A DNA stretch of 6,595 nt, taken from assembly GCA_021785235.1 (NCBI GenBank), contig JAJYGB010000610.1, positions 1 to 6,595 of the forward strand, read 5' to 3'. Shown here in pieces: positions 6,487 through 6,595 of the stretch. Position numbers and translations under genes: made by a program. The notes below the pieces were generated by a model that saw only the letters and a list, made by a program, of their open reading frames with translations, did no database searches and was not told the DNA's origin. Within the stretch, counting starts at the first letter, position 1; each line of letters begins with the position of its first letter. The stretch is from Bacteroidota bacterium (GTDB lineage: Bacteria > Bacteroidota > Kryptoniia > Kryptoniales > JAKASW01).

Positions 6487-6502
6487 TCCCGCTCACGCGG
6501 GA
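6487..6502. other. GC-rich hairpin, 6-bp stem, TCAC loop
   Basis: TCCCGC (6487-6492) and GCGGGA (6497-6502) pair perfectly around a four-base loop. It sits only four bases after the preceding hairpin and abuts the left arm of the following long-range stem, sharing A6502. Confidence 0.55.
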
Positions 6503-6578
6503 AAAGGCGCCGCTAAAAATAGAACCTCCACAAGACCACACCATCCAAGCCACAGTTCGAAGCAGGTGGCGCCTTTTT
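6502..6578. terminator. Terminator-like inverted repeat with long loop and T-tract
   Basis: AAAAGGCGCC (6502-6511) and GGCGCCTTTT (6568-6577) form a perfect 10-bp inverted repeat, followed by a fifth T and ATT on the plus strand. The minus strand also ends in TTTT, as in bidirectional terminators. The 56-base loop is much longer than usual. It is C/A-rich in the middle, and ACCT (6524-6527) can add pairs with AGGT (6564-6567). An alternative local hairpin, GCCAC (6549-6553) with GTGGC (6566-6570) and a 12-base loop, leads straight into GCCTTTTT. It uses bases of the long stem, so the two folds exclude each other. This is the best candidate 3' end for the cluster, about 200 bp after the last stop codon. 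Confidence 0.5.
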
Positions 6579-6595
6579 ATTGATTGGCGGGAGCC

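Noticed and set aside
6505..6574. tRNA-like geometry: AGGCGCC/GGCGCCT as a 7-bp acceptor stem, with TTCGAAG at T-loop distance from the right arm
   Set aside because: The presumed T-stem (CACAG with CAGGT) pairs at only two of five positions, there is no GG in the D-loop region, no anticodon stem, and no CCA. The minus strand fits no better.
1..6595. CRISPR array, insertion sequence or defence cassette
   Set aside because: There are no spaced direct repeats of suitable length, no transposase or integrase motifs, and no nuclease or toxin-antitoxin proteins among the genes.

Overview
The window reads as a chromosomal stretch of a Gram-negative bacterium. It carries one compact, plus-strand gene cluster flanked by short AT-rich, low-complexity intergenic DNA. 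The best clue to lineage is the BatA-type protein at 2467-4557: an N-terminal double transmembrane domain, a VWA-like domain, a large extracytoplasmic region and a C-terminal membrane anchor. That architecture is common in the Bacteroidota/Ignavibacteria/Gemmatimonadota (FCB) assemblage. Recognisable Shine-Dalgarno sequences (before 161, 4585 and 5899) argue against the core Bacteroidia, which largely lack them, and fit a deeper FCB branch such as Ignavibacteria better. This placement is inference; there is no rRNA or ribosomal protein gene to fix it.

Layout. Positions 1-152 are non-coding, T/G-rich and contain three copies of a TTTAGRGTTT decamer. Next come six genes on the plus strand: a LOG-family nucleotide hydrolase (161-1033), a SirB1-like transglutaminase-fold protein (1047-1907), a PduO-type cob(I)alamin adenosyltransferase (1904-2470), the BatA/VWA membrane protein (2467-4557), the ribosome-associated GTPase HflX (4617-5879) and a small multi-pass membrane protein of unknown function (5899-6306). 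Genes two to four overlap by 4 bp at each junction (TTGA, then ATGA), the other gaps are 13-59 bp, and no terminator is visible between genes, so co-transcription is likely. From 6307 to the end (289 bp) I see no gene. This tail holds an 8-bp-period TTCCA repeat (6357-6380) and then a run of hairpins ending in a terminator-like inverted repeat with a T-tract (6456-6578).

How the genes work together. They do not form one pathway: nucleotide-monophosphate cleavage, B12 cofactor adenosylation, an envelope VWA protein and ribosome rescue or splitting. The tight packing suggests a housekeeping operon held together by expression rather than chemistry. Translational coupling looks prominent: two genes use TTG starts whose TTGA overlaps the stop of the preceding frame, and in the hflX case that frame is a previously hidden 11-codon leader ORF with a better ribosome binding site than hflX itself.

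I found no convincing new defence, mobile or biosynthetic system. The items most worth a second look are the hflX leader ORF, the structured 3' tail with two mutually exclusive pairings, the SirB1-like protein lacking the expected catalytic cysteine, and the unassigned small membrane protein.
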